From Solirubrobacterales bacterium (GTDB lineage Bacteria; Actinomycetota; Thermoleophilia; Solirubrobacterales; Solirubrobacteraceae), in NCBI GenBank assembly GCA_027315115.1, contig DAHUYQ010000007.1, positions 1-64,000 on the forward strand: a DNA stretch of 64,000 bases. Direction: 5' to 3'. The notes beneath the pieces were generated by a model. That model did no database searches. It was not told where the DNA came from and worked only from the letters and a program-made list of their open reading frames with translations. A program made the translations under genes and the position numbers. Within the stretch, counting starts at the first letter, position 1. Each line of letters begins with the position of its first letter. Shown piece by piece: positions 35,813 to 44,670 of this stretch.

Positions 35813-36322
35813 ATGAGGCCCTCGAGATTGAGTTTCGGACTGATCGGGCTTGCTGCGATCACGGCGAGCGTGGCGATCTCGGCATGCGGCAGCTCGGCGA
35901 CCGACCCGGCGCTGGTCGGCGCGCCGTCACAGACCCAGAGCACCCCGGTGAAGTCAGCCGCGAAGGCTCCTGCGCCGAAGACGATCACTCTGGTCGTCAA
36001 GGCCGACGAAGAGAACGCGCGGAAGGGACCGGAAGGCACCTGGCACGACGCCTACCTGCCCGCCAACATCGCGGTCCGCAACGGCCAGAAGGTGACGCTT
36101 CACATCTACAACTACGACGAAGGCGAACACTCCTTCGCGGCGCCGGCGCTCGGCTTGAACGTGAGCGTTGCCGGCGGCTCCGAAAAGGCGCCGAAGGAGA
36201 CCACCGTCACCTTCACGGTCTCTTCGCAGCCCGGGCATTACATGTGGTACTGCGCCGACCCCTGCGACCCGTGGGCGATGGCGCACAAGGGATTCATGGA
36301 GGGAGATGTGACGGTCTCCTGA
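35813..36322 (+). CDS. Lipoprotein cupredoxin with CuA-like ligand set
   Basis: A 169-residue protein with a lipoprotein signal (AISAC, Cys25), a Ser/Pro/Ala linker to about residue 57 and a cupredoxin domain. Potential ligands are H106 (GEHSF), C147, C151, H158 and M162 in YCADPCDPWAMAHKGFM. Blue copper proteins use one Cys; two Cys spaced CxxxC plus His and Met resemble the binuclear CuA site, but the C-to-H loop is longer (x6, not x3). Probably an extracytoplasmic electron carrier or copper store matured by the divergent SCO protein. AAAGGAG precedes the ATG. Confidence 0.8.
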   Translation: MRPSRLSFGLIGLAAITASVAISACGSSATDPALVGAPSQTQSTPVKSAAKAPAPKTITLVVKADEENARKGPEGTWHDAYLPANIAVRNGQKVTLHIYNYDEGEHSFAAPALGLNVSVAGGSEKAPKETTVTFTVSSQPGHYMWYCADPCDPWAMAHKGFMEGDVTVS

Positions 36323-36380
36323 GGCGGACCGCCGCATCCACGTTCTGAGGACACATCACGCCTCAGGTCCCGGTCCTGCG

Positions 36381-36406
36381 GGGCCCCGGGCTGCAGCCCG
36401 GGGCCC
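36381..36406. terminator. Bidirectional terminator hairpin
   Basis: A perfect 26-bp palindrome (arm GGGCCCCGGGCTG) lies between the convergent cupredoxin and LysR genes and can fold in either transcript. Confidence 0.65.
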
Positions 36407-36413
36407 GCGGGAC

Positions 36414-37424
36414 TCAGTTGCGTTGAAGCTGTGGCCTGAACGCGAGCAGGACGGCCAGCAGCTCGCGCGCGGCGGACCTCAGGTTCTCCTCGCCGGTGTG
36501 CAGGATCACGAACAGCCGCTCGAAGCGCGGCCCCTCCGCTCGGCGCATCACCAGGCCGTCGCCCGGGCTCAGGGCCAGGCGGGAGACCAGCAGCGGCGCC
36601 TGCTCGGAGATCGCCGCCGCCTTGGCGGCCGCGGTGCTGCCGATCTCCGCAAGCGGCGCTGCGAGGGAGAGACCTTCCCGCTCGAGCACGAGATCGACGG
36701 TGCGGCGGCTGTTGGCGTTCGGGTCGCGCATGATCATCGGGGTGGCGACGAGCTCCTGCATCGGCACCTCCTCGAGCTTGGCCCAGGCGTGCCCCTCCGG
36801 CACCGCGATCACGATCTCGCTCTCCGCGAACGGGATCTCGGTCAGCTCGGTGGACTCGGCGTCGGCTTCCCTGGCCGCGATCGCAAGCTCGACGCGGCCG
36901 TCTCGCACGAGCGCCCGCGCGACGCTGGAGTTCACGACGGTGAGCTCGACCGAGAGATGGCGCTGATGGCGGTGCTGGAGCTCGACCAGCGGCTTGGCGA
37001 GCAGGAACTCCGCGACGGTGTGGCTCGCCGCGAGCCTGATCGGCGCGTCTTCGCGGTGCAGCCCGCCCAGCAGCCCTTCGACCACCTCCGCCTCGGCGAG
37101 CAGCTTGCGCGCCACCCCGTACAGGCGCGTGCCTGCCGCGGTCGGCCGCACTCCCCTGGTGGATCGTTCCAGGAGCTGCGCGCCCGCCAACGCCTCCAGC
37201 GCCCGCAGCCGCTTGGAGAGGGCCGGCTGGCTCACCTGCAGAAGACGCGCCGCCCGGCCCAGGCTGCCGAGGTCCACGGCCGCGCAGAACGCTCTCAGCT
37301 CGCCGATGTCCGGCGGCCTTACCGTCCTGCCCGCCACAGCGGCACCCCGGGAAGTCGCGACCGTCGGCTCATGGGAGACAGCGTAAAGCGCGGTGGGGTC
37401 GTGGGGATTGGGCGGCGCAGACAT
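36414..37424 (-). CDS. LysR-family transcriptional regulator
   Basis: A 336-residue regulator with an N-terminal extension of about 35 residues before the HTH (LRAFCAAVDLGSLGRAARLL, VSQPALSKRLRALEALAG), then the substrate-binding domain (about 125-330). A shorter start inside the extension is possible. It is divergent from the R2-like diiron gene with a 49-bp gap, so that gene is its likely target. Confidence 0.85.
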   Translation of the reverse strand: MSAPPNPHDPTALYAVSHEPTVATSRGAAVAGRTVRPPDIGELRAFCAAVDLGSLGRAARLLQVSQPALSKRLRALEALAGAQLLERSTRGVRPTAAGTRLYGVARKLLAEAEVVEGLLGGLHREDAPIRLAASHTVAEFLLAKPLVELQHRHQRHLSVELTVVNSSVARALVRDGRVELAIAAREADAESTELTEIPFAESEIVIAVPEGHAWAKLEEVPMQELVATPMIMRDPNANSRRTVDLVLEREGLSLAAPLAEIGSTAAAKAAAISEQAPLLVSRLALSPGDGLVMRRAEGPRFERLFVILHTGEENLRSAARELLAVLLAFRPQLQRN

Positions 37425-37473
37425 CGTGGCTGCGCCCGGCCGCGCCGCCGGGAGGGGAATATAGGATCGAGGC

Positions 37474-38298
37474 GTGAGCGCGCAAACCCACCTGCACGAT
37501 CCGCAGACGCTCTACCGCCACTGGGAGGAGAGCCAGTGGAGCCCGTGGGAGATCGACCTCACCGCCGATCGCGAACAGTGGGAGGCGATGGAGGACCGTT
37601 CGCTGATCATGTTCGTGCTCAGCTCCCTGATGGTCGCCGAGGAGCGGATCACGACGAAGTTCTCCGGGCTGCTCGGCGCGCACGGCAGCGAGGAGGAGGC
37701 TACGTTCCTCGCCACCCAGCAGGTCGACGAGGCCAGGCACATGCAGTTCTACGCCCGCTTCCAGAACGAGGTGGTCGCGGAGCCGGCGCTGATCGTCGAG
37801 CACGTGCAGCGGGCCCGCGCACAGGTCTCCGCCGCGTTTGCCACGATCTTCGACGAGCAGCTCGTGGCAGCCCACGATCGCCTGCTCGCCAACCCCGCCG
37901 ACGCGGCGGCCAAGGTCGCCTTCGTGACGATCTACCACCAGATCCTCGAGGGCACGCTCGGGCTGACGACGTTCGAGTTCGCAACCCGCTTCCTGCGGCG
38001 CGAAGGCCAGCTTCCCGGATTCGTCGCCGGCTACGGCAAGATCCACCACGACGAGCACCGCCACATCGCCTACGGCACCTGGTTCCTGCGCGAGGCCGTC
38101 GCCAGGGACGGCGCGCTCGGCGACGTCGTGCGGCAGACGCTGCGCGAGCTTCTGCCAGCCGTCGCGGAGTCGCTGACGCCGCCGGCCGGCACCGACTCAT
38201 CCGTGCTCGGCGCTTCGGCGGACGAGCTGCGCGCGTTCGCGCTCGACGGGCTCAGCCGCAGGCTGAACATCATCGGCGTTCCGCTCACGACGCTCTGA
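37474..38298 (+). CDS. R2-like ferritin-fold diiron/MnFe oxidase
   Basis: A 274-residue helical protein. Carboxylate-bridge ligands are visible: E56/E57 in MVAEERI, E86 and H89 in VDEARHMQFY, a second-half Glu in ILEGTLGLTTFEF and E/H in HHDEHRHIAYG. This two-fold E/EXXH pattern fits ribonucleotide reductase R2 and, given its length and isolation from a large subunit, R2-like ligand-binding oxidases. GTG start with TAGGAT 6 nt upstream. Probably controlled by the divergent LysR protein. Confidence 0.78.
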   Translation: MSAQTHLHDPQTLYRHWEESQWSPWEIDLTADREQWEAMEDRSLIMFVLSSLMVAEERITTKFSGLLGAHGSEEEATFLATQQVDEARHMQFYARFQNEVVAEPALIVEHVQRARAQVSAAFATIFDEQLVAAHDRLLANPADAAAKVAFVTIYHQILEGTLGLTTFEFATRFLRREGQLPGFVAGYGKIHHDEHRHIAYGTWFLREAVARDGALGDVVRQTLRELLPAVAESLTPPAGTDSSVLGASADELRAFALDGLSRRLNIIGVPLTTL

Positions 38299-38380
38299 GG
38301 CCGCGGGCGTCGCTCGTCCCGGCGCAGACCGAGCAGGATTCGAGAAATCGCGGCGCGGCACGTCGGCTAGCCTCGCCGTC

Positions 38381-38456
38381 ATGCACATCGCCATCGGTGC
38401 GCAGCGCCGCGGGGCAGTTCAGCGACCCGGACGGGTTCGCTTGGGAGGCGGCGTAG
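38381..38456 (+). pseudogene. Remnant of a VOC/glyoxalase gene
   Basis: An ATG with a leaderless-type TAGCCT box is followed after a few codons by a different frame reading GQFSDPDGFAWEAA and a stop. That is the standard C-terminus of VOC proteins (DPDG..WE). Promoter, start and terminal codons survive, while about 100 codons between them are deleted. Confidence 0.6.
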
Positions 38457-38476
38457 GCATCCGCCCGTCGAGGACA

Positions 38477-38604
38477 GCTTTCCAATCGGAAAGCGCGAGC
38501 TTGCGCATCAGAAAGCCCGCAGCTCGGCTGTGCTGCGGGCAGCTCTCAGAGCTGGCGCGGAATGATCGATGCAGACCGTCTGCCGGCCGCGCCGGCCGGC
38601 AGAC
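38477..38604. terminator. Array of stem-loops downstream of the cold-shock gene
   Basis: Five consecutive hairpins occur in 128 bp: GCTTTCC-AATC-GGAAAGC (38477), GCGC-GAGCTT-GCGC (38493), a 9-bp stem with arm GCCCGCAGC (38515-38540), AGCTCT-C-AGAGCT (38541) and an 11-bp stem with arm GTCTGCCGGCC (38578-38604). The last one lies 15 bp past the cold-shock stop and is its probable terminator. The others may form a structured 3' RNA. Confidence 0.6.
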
Positions 38605-38618
38605 GCGCACAACTACTC

Positions 38619-38822
38619 TCAGATGACCTGGACGTTGACCGCCTTGGGGCCCTTGTCGCCGTTCTCCGAGTCGTAGCTGACCTTTGCGCCCTCGGCGAGC
38701 GAGCGGTAGCCCTCGCCGACGATCGCGGTGTGATGGACGAAGAGGTCCTTGGACTGGTCGTCGGGGGTGATGAACCCGAAGCCCTTGTCGTCGCTGAACC
38801 ACTTCACGGTTCCTGTAGCCAT
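38619..38822 (-). CDS. Cold-shock protein (CspA family)
   Basis: A 67-residue single OB-fold RNA chaperone. [18 protein letters not shown] holds RNP1 (KGFGFI) and DLFVHHTAI holds RNP2, so nucleic-acid binding residues are intact. GGAGG precedes the ATG at 38822; the longer upstream frame is not used. The upstream region has a 20-bp dyad and the 3' flank a stem-loop array. Confidence 0.95.
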   Translation of the reverse strand: MATGTVKWFSDDKGFGFITPDDQSKDLFVHHTAIVGEGYRSLAEGAKVSYDSENGDKGPKAVNVQVI

Positions 38823-38897
38823 TGTTACCTCCGGTATCGATAGTGCTGCGAACGCGGAGATGCTGTGAGCAAAGCTACGGGCCGCGGGCACCGCTTC

Positions 38898-38917
38898 GTT
38901 GGGTCGAACGACCCAAC
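38898..38917. promoter_or_regulatory. 20-bp dyad upstream of the cold-shock gene
   Basis: GTTGGGTCGAACGACCCAAC has two perfect 9-bp arms with a 2-nt centre, 76 bp upstream of the ATG. It could be an operator in the promoter or a hairpin at the 5' end of the leader. Confidence 0.5.
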
Positions 38918-39114
38918 CTGATCGCCCCTTAAGGTAGCAGGACCGGCCGGCCCGTGATTCCTGAATCACCGAGAGCCATCACGCACGGGCCGACGCCGGG
39001 AATCGAGGGGGCCTCGCGATACGCTGCCCGCGTGGCTGCCGCGCGCCGCCGCCCACATCCGCCTCCCGTGAGGCGATCCCCGCCGCCCATGCGGACGCTC
39101 GCTGCGATTCGCCC

Positions 39115-39397
39115 GCGCGCGAGCTCAGGCAGGCCATCTGGATCGCAGTCGGAGCCGCGAAGAAGACGACCACGCGGAGGGTGATGGTCGCCGGCGCGCA
39201 GGCGACCGTGCCGGGCGGGCAGAGCAAGACGTTGACGCTCCATTCTCAACGCGGCCAGCCGGAAGCTGCTCCGCAGCCGACATGCGCTGAAAGTGTCTCT
39301 GACGGTGACCCAGCTCGGGGTCGCCGGGCACGCGGCCACGGTGAGGACCCTGAAGCTGACGCTGACAGCGGCCAAGTCGGGGCGGCACGGGCGATGA
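39115..39397 (+). pseudogene. Remnant of a secreted beta-rich protein C-terminus
   Basis: The frame AAKKTTTRRVMVAGAQATVP shifts near 39238 and continues as LNAASRKLLRSRHALKVSLT, TVRTLKLTLTAAKSGRHGR and stop. Such 'RKLLRRxHxLKVxLTVT' tails occur at the ends of cell-surface propeller or Ig-like proteins in this bacterial group (recalled, not searched). There is no start codon or upstream domain. Confidence 0.5.
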
Positions 39398-39524
39398 GCC
39401 CGCCGCCCGCCGGGTCCAGCGTCTGATCGCCTCACCTGCCTGAGCGGCGCCTCCGCCCAAACCCGCGCGCGCAAGCGCAGCTTTCGCGGATGTCCCGCGG
39501 CGCCGGCGGGCCTACGGTCGCGAC

Positions 39525-40301
39525 ATGAGCTCGGCAGAGACGGTCCCGGCCCTGGAGGCGCAGGGCCTGTGCAGGTCCTTCGGAGAAGGCGTCAGCGCCG
39601 TGAACGCTCTGCGCGGCGTGGACCTGCGGGTGGCCGACCGCGAGTTCCTGGCGATCATGGGCCCGTCGGGCTCGGGCAAGAGCACGCTGCTGCACATCCT
39701 CGGGGCGCTCGATCGTCCCAGTGCCGGCTCGACCTCGATTCACGGCCGGCGCTATGACGATCTCGACGACCGGGCGCTGACGAGGCTGCGCGGCGAGGTG
39801 TTCGGCTTCATCTTCCAGTTCTTCAACCTTCTGCCCACGCTCACGGCCGCCGAGAACGTGCTGCTGCCAGCGCTGGTGGCGGGCGAGCCGCCGAGCCGCT
39901 ACGCGCAGCGCACCGACGAGCTGCTCTCGCTGGTCGGCCTCTCCGACCGCGCCGCGCATCTGCCCAGCGAGATGTCGGGCGGGGAGCAGCAGCGCGTCGC
40001 GATCGCGCGCGCCCTGCTGCGCCGGCCCGAGGTGCTGCTCGCCGACGAGCCGACCGGGAACCTCGACTCGGCGGCGGGCGCGAACGTGCTCGGCCTGCTG
40101 CGCAAGCTCGTCGACGACGGACAGACGGCGGTGATGGTCACTCACGACGGCGCCGCCGCGGCGCTGGCCGACCGCGTGGTGTTCCTGCGCGACGGGAAGA
40201 TATTCAGCGAGATCCCCGGCGGGGACGGCGCCCGCATCAGCAGGGAGCTCTCGCGCCCGCCCGCCGCACCGATCGGGGTGACCGCCAGGGAGGCGGCGTG
40301 A
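39525..40301 (+). CDS. ABC exporter ATP-binding protein, LolD/MacB type
   Basis: A 258-residue ATPase. Walker A is GPSGSGKS, the Q-loop IFQFFNLLPTLTA, the signature MSGGEQQRVAIARA and Walker B VLLADEPTGNLD. TACGGT 6 nt before the ATG suggests a leaderless message. The stop overlaps the start of the 865-residue permease, so they are one exporter. No local regulator was seen. Confidence 0.92.
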   Translation: MSSAETVPALEAQGLCRSFGEGVSAVNALRGVDLRVADREFLAIMGPSGSGKSTLLHILGALDRPSAGSTSIHGRRYDDLDDRALTRLRGEVFGFIFQFFNLLPTLTAAENVLLPALVAGEPPSRYAQRTDELLSLVGLSDRAAHLPSEMSGGEQQRVAIARALLRRPEVLLADEPTGNLDSAAGANVLGLLRKLVDDGQTAVMVTHDGAAAALADRVVFLRDGKIFSEIPGGDGARISRELSRPPAAPIGVTAREAA

Positions 40302-42895
40302 GCGGACGCCGGCGTCCAGCCGGCGCGCGGGTCAGCTCGCTGACCGGGCTCAGCCTGCGCTCGCTGCGCGCACGACCGCTGCGCTCGGTCCTGACGGCGG
40401 GCGCGATCGTGCTCGGCGTGGGGATGATGTTCGGGGTGCTGCTGCTGGTCGGCACGATCCACTCCACGTTCGGCCAGCTCTTCGACTCGATCTACGGCAA
40501 GACGGACGTCGTCGTCTCCGGCCGGCAGTCCGCCGGCGCGCTGCCCGCCTCCACGATCCAGCGCGTGCGCGCGGTGCCCGGGGTGAAGGCCGCCTCGGGC
40601 AGCATCGCCTCGATCTTCCGCATCCTCGACAGCAGCGGCAAGGCGGGCCGCACCGCCTCGGCCCAGGTGTACGTCGTCGGCGTCGACGTCAGCCAGCCGG
40701 AGATGAGCAGCGCCGAAAACGTGGCCGGGCACGCGCCGGTCGAAGGCACCGACGAGATCAGGCTCGACAGGGACTGGGCGGCCGAACATAACCTCTCGGT
40801 CGGCAGCAGCCTGCGCGTCTCGACCCCCACCGGCGTGCGCGCGCTGCGCGTCTCCGGCCTGTACACGTTCCCCGGCGGCCTGAACCTCGGCGGCTACGGC
40901 ACGGGCGAGATGGCGATCGGCGACGCGCGCCGCATCATGGACAAGCCGGCCACGTGGGATGAAATCTCCGTGCAGGCGAACGCCGGGGTGAGACCCGAAA
41001 CGCTGCGCAGTCGCATCAGCGCGGCGCTGGGACGCGGCGTGGAGGTCGCGACGCCTGCGACCAAGAGCCAGGAGAGCCAGGAACAGCTCGCGTCGCTGGA
41101 CGTGATCCTCTACTTCTTCTCCGGCATCGCGCTGTTCGTCGGCGGCTTCCTGATCCTCAACTCCTTCAACATGACGGTGCTGCAGCGCATGCGCGAGATC
41201 GGCACGCTGCGCGCGCTGGGCGCTCCGCCCCGGCGCGTCGCGCGCACGATCCTCATCGAGGGAGTGCTGCTGGCGCTCGTGGGCTCGGTTTTCGGTCTGG
41301 CGCTCGGCGCGGGGCTCGCCTCGCTGCTGCTACGCGCGATGAAGAGCTTCGGCATGCCGGTGGCGGGCGTGCACTACTCGCTCGGCGCCGGGATCGCGGC
41401 GGTGGCCGCCGGAGTCCTCGCAACGCTCCTCGGCGCCGCCTGGCCGGCGTTCAAGGCCGGACGCGTGGCGCCCGTGCGGGCGCTGATCGGCGGCGGCGAG
41501 AAGCCGCACGTGACGAGCGCGCGCCGCGCGATCGTGGGGCTGGTCCTGTTCGTGCCCTCGATGGCCGCCGGCGGACTGCTGTGGTTCGGCAACCAGTCCA
41601 ACGATCCGCTGGTCGGCATCGGCGCCACCGCCTCGACGATGGTGATGTTCGTCGGCATGGTGCTGCTCGCGCCGTTCGTGGTCCTCCCGCTGGTGCGGCT
41701 GATGGCAGCTCCGCTGCAGCGGGCGATGCCGGCCGAGGGCCGGCTTGCGGCCGACGCGGCGCGCACCAGCCCCGGACGCACCGCGGCGACCGCGGCCACG
41801 CTGCTCATCTCTCTTTCGGTGGTCGTCGTCAACGCCACCGTCGCCTCCAGCTTCGTCGGGTCGGTCGAACGCGAGATCGACAGCGCGTTCTCGCGCGATC
41901 TGACGGTGCAGCCGATCGGCTACCAGGAAGCCGGCGGGCCACAGCCCGGGCTCTCCACGCGCCTGCGCGACCAGATCGCGGCGCTGCCGCAGACCGGAGT
42001 GGTGGCCAGCCGCCGCTCGCTGTTCGTGCACAACCTGCCCGGCGGCGGCTCGCAGGGCGTGCTCGTCGGCTACGACCCCTACCAGTACCGGCGCGTGGAC
42101 AAGGTGCAGTACACCGGCGCCCCGCTGCAGGAGGTGCTGCGCGGGCTGGCACAGGGTGGCGTGGTGCCCGCCAAGTCCTACGCGCAGCAGCGCAACCTGC
42201 ACGTCGGCGGACGCCTGCGCCTGGAAGGCCCGAGCGGCGTGCGCAGCGCGCCGATCGTGGGGATCGCGGAAACGCTCGAACTCGGCGGGCAGGTCGTGCA
42301 GATGTCGCTGGGGACGATCGCCTCCGTCTACGGCATGCACACGGACTCTCAGCTCGTCGTCAAGGCATCCTCCCCTGCGGCGCGCGGCGCGCTCACGCAG
42401 CGCGTGAATGCGCTGCTTGAAAAGGAATACCCGGGCCTGGAAGCGCTATCGCAGGCCGAATTCAAGAAACACACGACCGACCTGATCAACCAGCAGTTCT
42501 CCTTCTTCAACGCGATCGTCGGCATCGCCGTGCTGGTCGGCGTGCTCGGGATCATCAACACGCTCAGCATGTCCGTGCTGGAGCGCACCCGCGAGATCGG
42601 CGTGCTGCGCGCGCTCGGCGCCTCACGCTGGCGCATCCGGCGCACGATGGCCAACGAGAGCCTGCTGATCTCGCTCGCCGGCACCCTCTCCGGCATCATC
42701 GCCGGGCTCGCCATAGCCGTGGTGTGGATCCTGGGCATGCGGGCCACCTCGTTCCCCGAAATGTCGATGTACCTGCCCGTCTCGCTGCTCGTCACGATCG
42801 CCGTGCTGGGCGTCGTGATCGGCGTGCTCGCCGCGATCCTTCCCGCTCGCCGCGCGGCCAAGCTTCAGCCGCTGGCGGCGCTGCGGTACGAGTGA
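40298..42895 (+). CDS. ABC exporter permease with two FtsX domains
   Basis: An 865-residue permease with the LolC/E-like duplicated layout. An N-terminal helix is followed by an external domain, a first FtsX domain (about residues 265-385, RMREIGTLRALGAPPRR), a central helix pair (about 410-475), a second external domain and a last FtsX domain (about 740-860, ERTREIGVLRALGASRWRI). It exports lipid-linked or hydrophobic cargo, or modulates the envelope. The next gene starts 1 bp after its stop. Confidence 0.9.
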   Translation: MSGRRRPAGARVSSLTGLSLRSLRARPLRSVLTAGAIVLGVGMMFGVLLLVGTIHSTFGQLFDSIYGKTDVVVSGRQSAGALPASTIQRVRAVPGVKAASGSIASIFRILDSSGKAGRTASAQVYVVGVDVSQPEMSSAENVAGHAPVEGTDEIRLDRDWAAEHNLSVGSSLRVSTPTGVRALRVSGLYTFPGGLNLGGYGTGEMAIGDARRIMDKPATWDEISVQANAGVRPETLRSRISAALGRGVEVATPATKSQESQEQLASLDVILYFFSGIALFVGGFLILNSFNMTVLQRMREIGTLRALGAPPRRVARTILIEGVLLALVGSVFGLALGAGLASLLLRAMKSFGMPVAGVHYSLGAGIAAVAAGVLATLLGAAWPAFKAGRVAPVRALIGGGEKPHVTSARRAIVGLVLFVPSMAAGGLLWFGNQSNDPLVGIGATASTMVMFVGMVLLAPFVVLPLVRLMAAPLQRAMPAEGRLAADAARTSPGRTAATAATLLISLSVVVVNATVASSFVGSVEREIDSAFSRDLTVQPIGYQEAGGPQPGLSTRLRDQIAALPQTGVVASRRSLFVHNLPGGGSQGVLVGYDPYQYRRVDKVQYTGAPLQEVLRGLAQGGVVPAKSYAQQRNLHVGGRLRLEGPSGVRSAPIVGIAETLELGGQVVQMSLGTIASVYGMHTDSQLVVKASSPAARGALTQRVNALLEKEYPGLEALSQAEFKKHTTDLINQQFSFFNAIVGIAVLVGVLGIINTLSMSVLERTREIGVLRALGASRWRIRRTMANESLLISLAGTLSGIIAGLAIAVVWILGMRATSFPEMSMYLPVSLLVTIAVLGVVIGVLAAILPARRAAKLQPLAALRYE

Positions 42896-42896
42896 G

Positions 42897-43505
42897 ATGC
42901 CGGTGTTCGCCGACCAGTTCCTGCCCGTCTTCGACATCTCGACCGAGCTGGCCGTGCCCGTCGAAGCCGACAGCGCGACCACATGGAGCACGCTGATGGC
43001 GGCCGACCTCATGGAAATGGGCCGGCGCCGGCCGATGCTCGGGCTGCTCGGCGCCGTGCGCGCTCTGCCCGAGCTCGCAACCCACGTGCTGCGCGGCCAG
43101 CGTCCGCCCCGCGCGCCCAGCCACATGACGCTGCGTGACACGACCGAGCTGCCGGCCGGCTCGGGGAGCTGGACGCTGCTCGGCGAACGGCCCGGGCGGG
43201 AGATTGCGCTCGGCCTGGTCGGCAGGTTCTGGCGGCCGGCGATCTCCTACGCCGACGTGCCGGCGGAGGCGTTCAAGGACTTCGCCGAGCCCGGCTACGC
43301 GAAGACCGTCTATGCGCTCGGCGTCCAAGCGCTCGCCGGCGAGCGCACGCTCCTGTGGGCTCAGATGCGCACGACGAGCACCGACGAGCACGCGAGACGC
43401 TGGTTTCGCCGCTACTGGACCTTCGGCGTCGGCTCCGGCGCGCAGCTGCTCGTGGGCGGGCTGCTTGAGATCGTGCGGGATGACGCCGAGAGCGGCGGGG
43501 CTTGA
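42897..43505 (+). CDS. Uncharacterised SRPBCC-like protein
   Basis: A 202-residue soluble protein. It opens FDISTELAVPVEADSATTWS, a typical helix-grip start (a strand followed by DSATTW), and ends RYWTFGVGSGAQLLVGGLLE. The overall pattern fits the START/SRPBCC fold but I cannot name a subfamily. It lies 1 bp after the ABC permease stop, so it is translationally coupled and may bind or modify the exported compound. Confidence 0.6.
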   Translation: MPVFADQFLPVFDISTELAVPVEADSATTWSTLMAADLMEMGRRRPMLGLLGAVRALPELATHVLRGQRPPRAPSHMTLRDTTELPAGSGSWTLLGERPGREIALGLVGRFWRPAISYADVPAEAFKDFAEPGYAKTVYALGVQALAGERTLLWAQMRTTSTDEHARRWFRRYWTFGVGSGAQLLVGGLLEIVRDDAESGGA

Positions 43506-43599
43506 ATGGGACTACGCGTCCTCGACAAGCTGGGCGACAGCATTGACCGCGCGGCGGTGGCGACTTGCGGTAGCCCGCCAGCCGCCTGGCCCAAGCGAC

Positions 43600-44634
43600 C
43601 TAGCTGACGCGCCCGGCGCCACCGGCCGCATACAGAAACCGTGGGCCCGCGGTTCCGTCACGCCCCGGGACCTCCATGGGCATCAGCCGCGCCGCGGTGA
43701 TGCGCAGCGCGTGCATCTGTGCCATCGCCGGCCCGAGCGCGGCGGGCTCGCCGCCGAACGTGCGCTGAAGCTCGTCGATCAGCAGCGTGAACGTGCCGTC
43801 GAGCTGATCGGAGACCCGCGCGACTTCCGAGTCCGGCGGCAGGGGGATCTCGGGCGGGTTTTCGATCATCGGCCAGACGCCGGCATCGTCGAGTCCGATC
43901 GTCGGTGGTCCCCACTCGTAGCCCTCCGGCGCCGCCGGATCGCGGTTGAGGGTCTCGTGGCGCTGGATCTGCTCGAAGCGGTAGTAGTGGGCCAGCTCGT
44001 CGTCCGGGTCCTCCGGGCTCTGTGCTGTGCCCTCCCCCTGCTCCACGATCAGCTCGATCGCCTTCAGCGCGCCTTCGAGGTTCAGCACCGCATGTAGCTG
44101 GCTCTGGTCGATCCAGCCCGTCACCTGCCGCGACACGTCGCCGGTGAAGACGCCCTCGCCGAGCTCTCTCATCAGGTTCCCGACCGCTTCGTAGAACTCT
44201 CCGATGGTGTGGTATCCGGCCTGTCCGCGAATGCGGTCTTCCGGGAAGTCCAGCGGGTGCTCGGGCTCCTCGATCGTCATGAACGTCTTGATGCTGGCCT
44301 GCGAGAGCCGCGCCAGCGGCACGATGAATTCAGGGCCGCCGGGCTCGTCGCCGATTTCCATCGGCAGCGGGGCCGGATAGCGCAGCACCGCCGCCGCCAG
44401 ATTCGGCGTGCCGCCGACGGCATTGAGCATGTTGCAGGCCAGCGAGAGGTGCAGCATCTCCTCGATCACGACGCTGCGGACGATCGCGCCGGCGGCGGCG
44501 TTGGCCCCAGGCTTGATGGAGAACAGCGCTGTCAGATACGGCGGGATCGTCCCCATCTCCAGCGCGATCGCGTTGCCGAGCGCGGTGCGCAGATCTTCGA
44601 CCGTCTCAAGCGGCTGTCGTGGCAGGAACAGCAT
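43600..44634 (-). CDS. VioB-type ferritin-like protein
   Basis: A 344-residue protein. The ferritin-like domain (residues 10-190) has IALEMGTIPPYLTALFSI with Glu26, VVIEEMLHLSLACNMLNAVG with E58/E59 and His62, and later LAHYYRFEQIQRHETL as the second Glu/His helix. This EEMLH pattern is that of the ferritin-like domain in VioB (iminophenylpyruvate dimer synthase). VioB itself is much larger; here only the ferritin part is present. It is the last gene of a four-gene operon. It may oxidise a small molecule or a metal. Confidence 0.8.
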   Translation of the reverse strand: MLFLPRQPLETVEDLRTALGNAIALEMGTIPPYLTALFSIKPGANAAAGAIVRSVVIEEMLHLSLACNMLNAVGGTPNLAAAVLRYPAPLPMEIGDEPGGPEFIVPLARLSQASIKTFMTIEEPEHPLDFPEDRIRGQAGYHTIGEFYEAVGNLMRELGEGVFTGDVSRQVTGWIDQSQLHAVLNLEGALKAIELIVEQGEGTAQSPEDPDDELAHYYRFEQIQRHETLNRDPAAPEGYEWGPPTIGLDDAGVWPMIENPPEIPLPPDSEVARVSDQLDGTFTLLIDELQRTFGGEPAALGPAMAQMHALRITAARLMPMEVPGRDGTAGPRFLYAAGGAGRVS

Positions 44635-44670
44635 CTGGCGGCTCTCCTTCCGCCGGGCCCGCGCGCCCGG

